DNA of 64,000 nt. Source: Polytrichum commune. Its lineage: Eukaryota > Streptophyta > Polytrichopsida > Polytrichales > Polytrichaceae. Under the pieces are notes generated by a model. That model was not told the origin of the DNA. It searched no databases and saw only the letters and a list, made by a program, of their open reading frames with translations. Below, in pieces: positions 49,343 to 60,915 of this stretch. Each line of letters starts with the position of its first letter. Position 1 is the stretch's first letter. A program made the translations under genes and the position numbers. Location of the stretch: the NCBI GenBank assembly GCA_950295325.1, contig OX485806.1, forward strand, positions 14,942,001-15,006,000, read 5' to 3'.

Positions 49343-50191
49343 TTTTACCATATGTAGGATATATTTATAGTGTATATATGCCACAAAATCATCATATAAA
49401 AATTTCATTGCAAATATTCACAATCAATGCATAGCGGGGTATCGTTAATTTTAGTTAAATTTCAAGGTTCAAAACTAACATGTTCTATAAAGTTAATCAA
49501 AAAGTTTTGGAGGAATAATGTTGGAATCTACTCTCAAACCTCCGGTTCAAGTAGATCCTTAGAGATTATCATGTTTGCATGGATAAGCGTTGTAGCACAT
49601 ATTTGTCAACTATGGTAAAAACAATTTATTTAAAAAATAATTAAAAAATCACATTCTAGAATGAAGGTGCCCATGACTACAGTGGTGAATGGTACCAAAG
49701 GTGGGGTGATTTGAATGAAGTAGAAGTAACAAAGAGGTGTGTCCTTTTGGAAAGGTTCGTTATACTGGTATGGTGCCCAGGTTGTTGCTTAGCTACATCT
49801 TTGGGAGGACCATGTTGTATGCAAGCGTAGTGTCGCATGATTATGATACAAACAATGAGTTATTAGACGAGTTCAATAATTTGAGCTTGTTGATGTGCTA
49901 CTTGGTGATGCTTATGGTGATGTCTTTGAACAACTTATTCAACACAAATGAATTGGAAAAAATGATGGGAAATTGTCGATGGAGTCTATGTGTTGAGGTT
50001 TATGTGCTTAGAACTCCCATTTACTATAGACATTCTTATTTTTTGCTTATAGACTTTGATCACGTCCAACATGAGACAATAGCTCTTGTCCCATAGCCTT
50101 GTTGCGTAAACCAATCTCAAGTTCACATGTGAGCTCAAAACTATGATCAAGATAATGCTTCCCTCATTCACACCAACATGAGTGGCTGGCC

Positions 50192-50192
<1 letters not shown>

Positions 50193-50229
<37 letters not shown>
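50193..50229. repeat. CT microsatellite, arm 2 only
   Basis: About 17-18 CT units. The mirrored site in arm 1 (about 17210-17226) has only a short interrupted purine run (GACAGAAAGAGACGAGG), so the array grew or shrank after duplication. Confidence 0.9.
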
Positions 50230-50231
<2 letters not shown>

Positions 50232-50404
50232 TATAAATATGAAGAACTTGTGTATTTTGGTTGTCATTTGTGTTGTACTATCTATGGTCGTTCTATGAGG
50301 CTTACACTTGAACAAAGACTAATTGATGTTCATACCTACTCTTGTGAGTACATAATGATGTCAATTCCTATGATCATTGGTTTGATTCACAATATTACAT
50401 GTGA

Positions 50405-51275
50405 CACCGCTAATTCTAAATTGTTAATAAATGTTGCAAAATGCTCATTTTTCATTTTGCACGATATATGTCTTCCCCATTCCTTAGACTCCTCAAGGTT
50501 TCTCACATATGATGCACATATCAACAACATTCTTATACACAAATTAACTTCATGATGCGAATCCATATAGTATTCAATGAAAAAGTTAACATGTCATCTA
50601 CCTATAAATATTCACCCATTCAATCCTATAAACCCAACAATAATACCCTTTGTGTTGTAATCACACCTAGCCTCATGCATGATACACAAGTCGTTGTTCT
50701 AGGTGGTCATTAGTGTTAATCTTGTCATTTTTGGAGCTTGTTTTGTTGTTGGTCGGATTCAAATATTTTAGCCTTGTCATTGGCCTTTCTTTCCAACCTT
50801 CAGCTCTTTGTCCATCTTTGTGCCTTGTACCATATTTCAAATTAACCCCGATGGACCTTTTTACTCTAGGTGGCGTCAGTTTGTCAAACTTACTAAAACA
50901 ACAATGTCTAGCTCTCAAACCTCCCAAGGGGGGGGGATAGGGAACTAACCTTCCATTGGAAATGTGTTGCAACAAAATACAAGGTCTCATGTATTGTTTC
51001 AAAAATATAATTTACGGAGATCTTGGAAAAACTTGGCATTTTGGAAATCCGTTTGCAAACTTAAAAGCCACGTTCCATAACATTAATCAAATATAAAAGA
51101 TTTTTTTTGAACATGTGCATCACTTCATAGCCATCCTTGAAAGACCCCTTTGTCTCGTGTAGTTCATATATATATTTGCAAGGCAATAGTGCTTCACCTA
51201 CAGAGCCTCCATGCAACCGCTTTTTCACCACTTACACCTTACTTAAGGTATGTGGGCCTTAAAAACCTATATCTT
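50405..51275. other. Arm 2-specific segment, no gene
   Basis: No counterpart in arm 1, where the flanking sequences join near 17035. It includes a GGGGGGG run at about 50930. No coding similarity or clear terminal repeats were recognised. Confidence 0.6.
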
Positions 51276-52059
51276 TTTAACTTAGTACCAACTTCTTGGA
51301 GGACACAATTTGTGTGACATGATTATGAGATCCTAATCGTGTCGTAGCCATTTTGCTCATTGTCAAATTAAAGGTAATTTTTCTCATTAGATGATCATAT
51401 TTAATGTCCTCCCAATATATGTTGATTGCTTATTGAACATAGAACAATTTACAGATGTTGAATACATAGTTCAATCTCTTTTCAAGCACATGTTTATTGG
51501 GTGTGTTTCTTAAAATTAGGCACATACAATATACCCTACCTCATTGTAATGTAACTAGAATTATTGGCTCTGTTTGTAGGATAGAGACTATGCATCAACT
51601 TCTTCGTTTCAAGAGCAAATTTTCTAACCACTTTGTGTTCACACTTGGACGTTACTTGTTCTTGTTATTTTTTGTCCACTTTATGTAATGTGGATGTTAA
51701 CTATAGTTTTTATATATATACATATAAGTGCTCCCTAAAATGCATTGAAAGAAATCTAGTCGAGAAGAAGTATATGAGCCCATGGAATGGATTCCAGCCC
51801 TCTCGTGAGGCCACGTCACATTTCCATTTATGTCCGTCCGATTCATAACTTTTTCATGTGTGCCGTAGATGTTCGTTTTCAGCTTGTACATCGAGGATTC
51901 AGCTTGTAGATGTCTGTCCGATTAAATTTTATTTTCATGTCTGCCGTCGATTTTGAAGTGAAACTTAACCGGAGCTTTTGGCGATGGATTCAAGGCGACG
52001 TTGAATTCAAGGCGTCGTTGCTTTCGTATTTCTGTAAGAAGATGAGGCTCGTCTCCTGT

Positions 52060-52235
52060 TGGCTATGTCGCGAGTTCCAAATTTGTGAGAGGAGTTCAAT
52101 ACGCCATTGCTCTTGGTTTACTGGACAAAGGAGAAGTTGTTGCAGGAGTCCTTGGGTCCCCTAATCTACCTTTGGCATCAATTGCCAGTGGAGTCTCTAC
52201 AGATGCAAGCGAGCCTATCGGTTGTTTGTTTTCTC
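52060..52235 (+). pseudogene. SAL1: Fragment of a SAL1/HAL2 3'(2'),5'-bisphosphate nucleotidase gene
   Basis: The plus strand reads SKFVRGVQYAIALGLLDKGE, then VVAGVLGSPNLPLASIA and EPIGCLF, matching the central region of plant SAL1-type phosphatases that hydrolyse 3'-phosphoadenosine 5'-phosphate. The preceding metal-binding DPIDGT exon and all downstream exons are missing, and the frame is lost just after GCLF. It is a single exon-sized piece, about 3 kb upstream of the Helitron core on the same strand. Confidence 0.75.
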
Positions 52236-52359
52236 AGTGGAAGCTCCGGAGACGTAGTGTTGGATGAGAAGCCCGGAGCTGTGTTGATGTTAGAGCGATC
52301 TGGGCTATGGTGAGTGAATGCCCTCCGGAACCTTTCTTTAGGATTTTTATTGCAATTGT

Positions 52360-53330
52360 TGGGGGTTTGAGATTGGCTATGGCTTCAGGGGTGCTATCTT
52401 CTCTTACTTTTACGAAAGAAGTTTGAGTAAAACTCAAGGCCATGAAGAGGGCTGATGTGCACAATGTCGTGTCCATTTTGAAGCTCTGTTGTGCATTTGA
52501 GGTGGACTTGAGGTTGGCTATGGAATGGGTGGTGCTTTGTGCACATTGTTTGTCCTTTTCGGAAGCTTTGTTAAGCATTTGAGGTGGATGCGTTGTATTT
52601 TTGTGCACTATATTTGAAAATTTGGAAGTAGGTTGATTAAACCCAAGGCCGCGAAGTGGGCTGATGTGCACAATGTCTTGTCCATTTTAAAGCTTCGTTG
52701 TGCATTTGAGGTAGATTTTGAGGTTGGCTATGGCTTGGGTCCCGCTATGTGCGCCCAAATTGCAATAATTGAAGTAGGTTGAGGAATTCAACATCATGAA
52801 TAGGGCTGATGTGGACATGAACTTTTCTGAAGCTTAGTTGTGTATGAGAGGTGGACTCATTGTTTCTATGTGAACTGTAATTGAGGTTTTGGAAGTAGGT
52901 TGACGAAATCCAACACCATGAAGAGGGCTGATGTGCACAATGTCATGTCCTCTTGTGAAGCTTTGTTGTGGATTTGAGGTGCATTTGAGGTTGCCTATGG
53001 ATTTGGTGTTGCTACATGCAATTAAATTGTAGATCTTCAAGAAGTTTGAGTTAACCCAGCTCCATGATGAGGGCCGATGTGCACTAGGCTACTTCCATTT
53101 TAAGCTTTCTTGTGCACATGATTTGGATTGGAGGTTGGCAATGGCTTGGATGTTGTTACATGTATTCGAATTGAATATTTTCAAGAAAATTGAGTTAAGC
53201 CAAGGCCATGAAGATGGCTGGAATATCCTAATTTCATTCCAAGTGCACATAGCAACCACCCACGTTATAGCCAACCTCAAATGCACCACAAAGCTTCAAA
53301 ATAAACACTTTTCAAAATATGTATTTTCAT
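52360..53330. repeat. Degenerate minisatellite, 5 or more units of ~145-265 bp
   Basis: Recurring phrases are GAGGTTGGCTATGG (about 52510, 52720; variants at 52369, 52985, 53130), ATGAAGAGGGCTGATGTGCA and its variants, CAATGTC(G/T)TGTCC, AAGCT(T/C)TGTTGTGCATTTG and GGAAGTAGGTTGA. Units have diverged and some appear fused. Confidence 0.8.
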
Positions 53331-53532
53331 GTTCGCAGGGACGTTCAAAGTCGGATCATCGGACTTCATCAATTTCTTCTCAGATGCTATTGCACATGCG
53401 GCATCACCGTCCTTTATTATGGTGACTCGTCTATCTTGGTAAGCACACATCGCTTTTGTATAATTGAAGTTCTGCAATTGGCTGCGCATTGTTGCATTTC
53501 GGTAATGGTTTGATGGTAGAGAAGTTTCTTAA

Positions 53533-53592
53533 TGGATGTATTATCAATAGTATTGATTATCTGATATGATAGGTGAAGCGGAGGCTGGATTA
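53533..53592 (+). repeat. 60-bp exact direct repeat, copy 1
   Basis: Identical to 54694-54753. It contains intron-like sequence ending TGATATGATAG, then the first codons of an ARIADNE exon (GGTGAAGCGGAGGCTGGATT), after which this copy breaks off. Confidence 0.95.
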
Positions 53593-54693
53593 TAGAATCT
53601 GTAGGCCTGTTTTTTGTTTTATGTGGAGAGAGTGTGGGACGGGTGACTTTGGGTCATCTACATTGTGCTGGTGTGAAAGACAGACCTTGTACAAGTTGAA
53701 ATTTCAGAAGGAGGGTGTGGTGTCTGTTGGTTTGACATTTTGAATTCTAGCATTTCTTAGGAGGTCCAGGGTGTGGACCACGGCTTTGATTCATTCTGCG
53801 TATGTAAACCTGGAGGATTGGTTGGCAGACTAGAATTTGGATACTGGAATTGTGGTGATGATCTTCAGATTCTAGGTGTGTGACACTGTGACACTGTGAT
53901 TTAATGATTTCATGTGAGTTCATGGTTCCACCGAAATTGGAGAGTCCAAGGCTCTTTGCTGAGTTTCGATTACACCTGATTGAGAACATCTGTAGTCTAT
54001 TTGAGAGTGTCGGACGGTAACTTGGTCCATATTCATTCTGCAAGAGTGAAAGGTCTTTTGGAAGTTGAATGTCAGAGATGCGGTGGTGTCCGTTGGTATT
54101 TGACATTGGGAATTGTGTTCTTGTTTCAGGGTTTGTTTAAGAAGGAGGTTGGACTTTAGATTGAGGTAACCAGCCACGCAGGCGGAGAACTCGAGAGTGG
54201 GAGATGTGACCCTGCAATTGGGGAAGCTGGGCCGGACTGAGTTGGGGAAGAATTTGTGAGGTAAGTTCAGCGTGCCTAATTGGGTCACTCATCTTAAACA
54301 GGAACCTATGTTTTGAGTGATGTGTGGTTAGGTTTGGATATAAGAATAGACCAAACAATGGCATCATGTGTTTAGAGGGATTTGAATTACGTCCTCCAAA
54401 TTCGCTAAACATTTTAGGCACAATAGTCACATAATTGAGGGGACTATTCAACGAGAAAGAGAATCTTCACTTTGATTCCTATGAACACCGAAAATCATGA
54501 GGAAGTTGACTACGAACAGAATCTGGATTTTCTATTCATCTCACACTAATTTTGTGGGTCTTCAAAGGTGGTTGTATCTTGCTTTTTTTCCCCATTTGCG
54601 GCATATTCATTAATACTAGGTTCTGACCAATTCATTGATAACATTATATAGGTACCTTGAATTGCTTGAAGTCTAGACTATTTGCGGTTCTTG

Positions 54694-54870
54694 TGGATGT
54701 ATTATCAATAGTATTGATTATCTGATATGATAGGTGAAGCGGAGGCTGGATTAGAGCGTCTTCACCAGTGTGCAGAAAAGGACTTGCAAACATTTATTGA
54801 AGGGGAGACTCCATTGAGCAGTTTCAATGACTTGTGAACAAAAGTTGCTGGCTTGACCAAGTGAGATATC
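54694..54870 (+). pseudogene. ARI: Fragment of an ARIADNE-type (RBR) E3 ubiquitin ligase gene
   Basis: After an intron-like stretch ending ATAG, the frame from 54733 reads GEAEAGLERLHQCAEKDLQ, then FIEGETPLSSFNDL, stop, TKVAGLTK. This is the coiled, Ariadne-domain C-terminus of plant ARI ligases, where the stop replaces the conserved Arg in FNxFRTKLxGLT (consistent with CGA to TGA). No RING or IBR exons are nearby. The first 60 bp are repeated exactly 1.16 kb upstream. Confidence 0.75.
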
Positions 54871-55099
54871 GAAAGCCATGTCACATTGCTGTTTTTGAGA
54901 GCAAACCTCGATTTATATAGAACTGTGAACAAACATGCAATAGTTCTGGTAAGTCTGATGCTGTAACTATATGTAGTTGACAAGTTACTTGGCTAAATGA
55001 CATCTCATTGAATGTCACAGTTTGACTGCGATTCAAGTCATGACTTTCTGTTTCTGTTTCTGTTTCAAGTCATGACTTTTAGTTGACACCATAGCTCCA

Positions 55100-58000
55100 C
55101 CAGAATTAACCATGAGGTTCAAAAAAATGTGCACGAGAAACTAAGAATAAGACGTATGAAACAATTTCAACCATGGGATCGCTGTTGGTTTCATAGAAGT
55201 GATTTGCAATATTCTTGGTTGAAACAAACTAAATCATTTTTCAAAGACTTGCATTGCTGTGCAATTTGTGGTGTGACGAAGTTAAGTAACCGCAATAAAA
55301 AATACCGCTTCCTTCACAATACATATCTCGATGGGGTAGCACCAATGCAAGGATGTACCCCGTACGGTACAACAAACACATACATTGCAAAACACACGAC
55401 AAACGCCTCGGGGGACAAGATGATTCTTTGTAATTAATGTCATTCAAATAGAAAGAATCCTCCTCATGTCCCTTATGTAGTGTACCAGCCACCAGCGTAT
55501 ATGAAGTTTATTGTCACATTGAATCCTCTGCATGTGTAGTTGTTGTCGTTCATGGACATTGGTGTGCACATGCCATCTAAAGATTGGGGATTCAGCATTG
55601 GCAAAATTGTTTTTGACAGTCTTCTTAATAGTCCTTTATTTGGTTGGGCTGAGAACTCTGGTGCATCTCAAACAATTGAGAATATGGTGTCATCTTTGAG
55701 CCCATTGTTGTCTCAAAACCTACATACAAACCCATTCTTTCTAAAATACATGACGGTTTTTGAACAACCAAAAAAGATCACGAGTATGTGTATTCTTACA
55801 CCAGATGTGATTCAATCTATTATTGCCAACACACACTCGATGTTATTTCCAACCATGGACGTTCCTAGGGATGTGTACGATCTTGCACTCCTGTTTGACA
55901 TGCGCGCACAAACACAGCCTAGAAAATATGCCGATTTTTTCACAATAGGAAATGTCCATCTTCGAAATGGTTCGCGGTCTGACACTAGAGGGAAACCTAT
56001 CACATTCAAGAGAAATATATTGAATGTCGAATTGGAAGGCATGACGCTTGAGAGTGCGCTATTTCCTTTCTTATTTTCACATGGACATGGAGCCTACAAT
56101 GGTCAGACTACATTATCTGAATACCTGAAATATTGGATGACTACATTGTTCTCTCCTTTCACTCTATACAAACCATATTTGCTATACATGTATGATATAC
56201 GACAATCCGTGCAATTCTTGAAGGAAATTTCTCAGCAATGTTTGGAGAAAGATATTAAACAAACCCAACATGCACACCCGCATATAAATGAAGCTAAAGT
56301 ACTGCAACACGTTACAAAATATAGTCTTCCATCCTCTATTGAAGGCACTCCACGTTGGCACAAATTTCAACTAAAAGAGTTACTCGCAATAGTTGACAAG
56401 TTTGGAATGCATGACTTATTCCTTACATTAACAGCCGACGAAGCAAACTCTCTTCGATGGGAGGATGTTGCAGATATAGAACAAATAGTCCAACAAATCG
56501 ATAAGTCCATAACATGGAAAGATTGTCTTGTGGAATGTGCTTCCTTATTCCACTCACGCGTTCAAAAATTCCTCCATGATTGCATACTTTCGGAACCTTA
56601 TATACTAAGACGTGTGAAAGAATACGTCGTTCGCTATTAAATACAATTTCGTGGTTCCTTGCATGCACACATAATGTTGTGGATAGAACATGCAGACTTA
56701 GAACGTGTTGCAAACGAAATAACTGCAAGCGTTTCTACAGTATTTGATTCTACATCAGGCAATTTTATTGAGCCTACTGATACTAAGCAAAACACTTTGT
56801 TCAAAACAGTGATGAAAAAGCAACTGCATACATGTACTTTACGATGCCATCATAGAAAAAGCCATGGCACATGCAAATACGGGTTTCCTTTTCCACCGCA
56901 TACAGAAGAGCAGACTACGTACAATGTTGATACAAGAAGATGAGATTACTATAGACCCCGCAATGAAGACCGCAATGTTGTGCCATACCACGCAACCATT
57001 TTGCTACTTTGGGGTGCACATATCAATTTGCAAAGATTTAATACAGCTTATTGGTCGTATTACTTGCTGAAGTATGCGATGAAATCTGAGCCACATTGAC
57101 CTATACAATTAGATAAAACAAACGCTGAACGTTTGGGTCTAAAAGGTGCCTCAAATTCTCAACTGCAATTAATCTCCTCACTCATTATATCGAAGCCAAT
57201 TTCCCCTGTAGAAGCAGCACTGGCTTGCCTTCACATCCCAGTAATAAAAAAAGCCGAATTGTGAAGTACATTGATTCTAATCCACCTATGCTACGAACAA
57301 AGTTGGTTACCAAATCCAGGGTGCTTGGATTCCATCCCATCGATGCATATTGCAACAAACCAATTGCTTTTGAGAGCATGATTTTTTTTCAGTACTTTGA
57401 AATATTTGAAACTGACAGAATACAAAAACCGAACATGACATGCTATGGGGTCGACATGTTTGGATTCTATCTGTACGAGACCACAAAGGTAACAATGTTT
57501 ACTGACTTCCATCCCACACACAATACACATGGTTTCTTCTTCAACATCCTCCTCCGCAACTTCACATTTAGAGATGAAAGACAACTATTGTCTGAGCGCA
57601 ACACAAACAAGAACTACCTCCTTAAATGTTATATTAGAGGTTTGCTTCCTGATGTCCAAGCAATGCAAAACTATTTGTCACAATCTGCTCATCGAAAGTT
57701 CAAAACCTTATTGAGACCGAAAAACATGCATAACTTTTAGATCGACTTTTGCAAGACTATCCATTCCTCGATCCATTAAACAATTCTAACAATGAAAATA
57801 TTCCACACGAATTGACCCCTCCTTCATTGCATCGCCTCAGTAGACCAAAAGACCAGGTTTTTTATATTCAGTTTTCAGACATGATGCTTACACCTGACCA
57901 ACAACGTGTATTCCATGTCATTCTTCAAAATTCAACAGGATTGCACGTTTTAACTGGAACACCTGGAAGTGGAAAAACATTTTTTGTTAAATATTTGGCT

Positions 58001-59187
58001 CAATACTTTCAAACACAAAACAAACTTGTGTTGTTGTCTACTACAACAGGCGCTGCAGCTTTGAGATTGTCCTCAACTGCATCCACAACATATACATTGT
58101 TTTGTATTCCATCACGAGGTTACTTGTCACCACTGCCAGAGCCATCCACTGTACTAAAGCGTTTACATAGTACAGACGTAATTGTCATAGATGAAATGTC
58201 TATGATGACTAGCTATATGTTATGCACGGTTGAGCATCGCCTCAAACAAGCATGTAGAGACACAATTAGCAACACATTTTGCAACAAACTTGTGCTGCTT
58301 GTCGGAGACCTTGCACAACTACCAGCAATATGTGTGCATGCTCTAAAAGCCCCAGATATTATTTGCAGATGTTGCCACATTAGTTCCGCTCCACGTTGGG
58401 CCACTGCACTGCAGCACAAACTACAAATATCAGTGCGTCACGCAACTGATCCAACTTACTTGCAGTTTCTAAACATCATACGAGATAGAGAACCAACAGA
58501 ATCTGAAATTGAAGCCACATTGTTGACATGCTTTGTCAACGAACTGGAGTTGACGGACCACATTCATGCAGACACAACCATATTATGTTCTCATCGCCAG
58601 GATGTGATAATGTACAATGACATTGTGTTCAAAAAAAATTTGATCAGTCGGAAACAGTGTGTGTAAACTTGGACAGCAATGTAGTGCTAGGATACAACAT
58701 GCAACATTGGCTTGACGACCCGCACTTTAACCAAATTCATCTTGTTGCTGTGGGTGCACTCGTTATGTTCATTGAAAATGTAAGCCTTGCAAAAGGTGCA
58801 GTAAACGGAGCTACTGCAACTGTAAAAGGCATCAATGTGGACAGAGTACAAAAGGTTACCAGCATTGCCGTCGAAGTCAAAAACACTTCTAAGCACATGC
58901 TCCTGAAACGTACTACCTTCCAACATGTGTATACATTTGGTAAAAAGTTCTACAAAAGTGGATTTCCAATTGTGCTTGTATACGCAATGACTGGCCATAA
59001 GTCACAAGGCGCCACTATTTCCACAAATGTGGTGGTAGACATCCGCAATGTCTTTGCCCCAGGGCTGACTTATGTAATGTTGTCAAGGGTTACGAACCGG
59101 CAAAATCTCAAAATCAAAGGACAATTGTCACCATCCCATTTTGTTCCATGTTATCTATCATACACCGCTTCTGAAAAGCTGAGTTAG
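55100..59187 (+). mobile_element. Decayed Helitron: Rep (HUH) and PIF1-type helicase
   Basis: Rolling-circle transposon protein, Rep followed by helicase, broken by stops and shifts. N-terminal part: RSDLQYSWLKQTKSFF and CAICG (55129-55437). Helitron-like domain (55540-56640): FDKF-like DKFGMHDLFLTLTADEAN. A TAA (56638-56640) interrupts just before the HUH motif FRGSLHAHIMLWIEH (from about 56647). The region after TGA 56941 reads RNVVPYHATILLLWGAHIN and the catalytic-Tyr block YWSYYLLKYAMKSEP. A frame shift precedes 57225-57740. The helicase (57749-58666) has Walker A GTPGSGKT and Walker B VIVIDEMSM; another shift leads to 58666-59187 with YAMTGHKSQGATIS and VMLSRVTNRQN. At least three stops and two shifts make this copy non-functional. 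The TC start and the CTRR-plus-hairpin end were not located. Confidence 0.9.
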
Positions 59188-59361
59188 AGCTATGTTTTTT
59201 GCTCGAAGTTAACACATGCACAGTGACTGGTTTTGCTGCTTCTGTGTGCTAGAAGAAGATGCACTCCGTGTTTCCTTTCTGGAAGAAGATTCAAATCAAT
59301 TCAGTTTGGGAGAGGATGAATTGTTTGTGAAGGGGCGGTGATTTTGGAGCAATAGCCGTAT

Positions 59362-59480
59362 GTGGCAGTCCTGGAAGCTGGATCTCACAACAAGCGGTGT
59401 GATCGCTGTTACACGAAGTCCAGTAATATGAAGCAATGCTTTGCATGCAATAGTGTCTATTATTGTTGCGTTGATTGCCA
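59362..59480 (+). pseudogene. Isolated MYND zinc-finger exon
   Basis: The frame reads GSHNKRCDRCYTKSSNMKQ, then CFACNSVYYCCVDCQ, followed directly by a GT donor: the CxxC, CxxC, YYCxxxCQ order of a MYND finger (protein-interaction zinc domain, as in SMYD proteins). No SET or other partner exon follows before 60.6 kb. It lies 175 bp after the Helitron helicase and is probably a captured exon. Confidence 0.65.
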
Positions 59481-59484
59481 GGTA

Positions 59485-60600
59485 ATAACCAGTGTTCTCC
59501 CTGTTCCGCTAGGGGTTTTGGGATTTAGGGCCCACCACTTTAAAGTTAATGTGCCATCTCGTAGTCAATCAAGAATGGACACATCAACAAAATCTGTTGC
59601 TTTGACCACAACTTGATTCCAGGTAAGGTGACTCCACCCATGCCGGTTATCTCATTGGATTAGCCTTACAATGTGGATTCGCAAGCCATGCAACTCAAAT
59701 ATTTTGAATCGCATCTCAATTTCTAAACCAAAATACGCCATGGCCTGTTGTCACATAGAAAGGTCCATTTGTGCTAGCCATCTTGATCATGCCCCATATT
59801 TTCAAAAGAGAAAGTGTTTCTCAACTAACCTACTATGAACTTACCTAACACCCAATGGATGTAAGGATGTGGGACCACAAGTGGCATGCCACACTTGCTT
59901 TTAGTGGATGCAAATTGAACCCTGGAGGTATTTTGGTGATTGCAAATCCCTGCATTCAGCACATTGGTAGGTTTTGAGGCCAATCAACTGTGGGCCCTCC
60001 CATAGTTTTCAATTTTTATAAATATATATAATGACAATATCAAAAAATACCACTTTTAAAATAGTGCATAAGATTTAGAAGAGAATGTTCACAACAACTT
60101 TACCACTCTCTTCAAAGTCTCAATGTCCAACCCAGTTGGCTGAATGAAGCGTTTCAAGGTAGTTGATCCGAGGGCCTCTCCTGAATTGATTTTCACATAC
60201 TGTTAGCCTTAGCTTTTTTTAGCATGTGTAAGTACACTCATTTTAATTTTAGCTTCAAGAATGAATTTTCAAGAATTAAGTTTATCTAAGCACACACATA
60301 CATACTGCAACGCATAGTCAAGTTGGCATGCTCTCATTAGTCAACACCTTATTGTTGCCTATCTTCATACACAAAGCCTTCTTCCATCTACCAAGATTTC
60401 ATCGAAGAGGTGTGTCCCAAATGAAATCATTCCTAGGTTATCCAGATTACCTAAGAATTACTCCATTTGCAAAACCTAAATAGGCTACTTAAGAATGTAA
60501 TGCCCACATTTTGAGATCATTTTGAGAATAATAATTCATATCCAACACACTGAACAATTTTCAATAATACAAACTCACAAGATAATGGGTCTATATACCT
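59485..60600. other. Intergenic stretch without gene
   Basis: AT-rich sequence; no frame or repeat recognised. Confidence 0.4.
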
Positions 60601-60601
60601 T

Positions 60602-60915
60602 GCCAGTTGCTAGCTAGCCATTCATGCAAACTGGGAGCGTATGAATCAGCAGCAACATACTCAGTCTCAAACTTGGAGTTCACATCAGTGGCCCAACTAT
60701 CAATGACCTGAAATAAAACAGATGATCCCCAAGTTGTAGAAGGCATATTACAGGTAGCAACTGACTAAGGTGTAATGAAAGAGAAGGAGGTCTGGCACAA
60801 ATTTGCTCATTATGACCATGCCGACAATAGCATACCAGATCCACCACAACGTCTGTTTGAAATTTCTGCAAAAGTTGAAATATGGTACCAACATGAATCT
60901 CATGAACCAAATTGA
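60602..60915 (-). CDS. Two exons of an unrecognised gene (partial)
   Basis: On the minus strand an exon (about 60915-60837) reads LEGTAIWINLVHEIHVGT, then IFQLLQKFQTDVVVDL, and stops at a GT donor. A second (about 60710-60602) begins after TTTATTTCAG with VIDSWATDVNSKFETEY and AADSYAPSLHEWLASNWQ, and ends at GGTATATAG. Both are open with good splice signals, so they look like true exons. I recognise no family and found no further exons on either side; it may be another gene fragment. Confidence 0.45.

Larger units (their letters stand above)
43035..51545. repeat. Inverted duplication, arm 2 (8.5 kb)
   Basis: Mirror copy of 16716-23940. It is longer because of about 0.7 kb at 43970-44660 (between the importin alpha 3' flank and the next shared block) and about 0.85 kb at 50405-51275, neither of which is in arm 1. 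It also has an expanded CT microsatellite. The arms are separated by about 19 kb. Confidence 0.92.
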
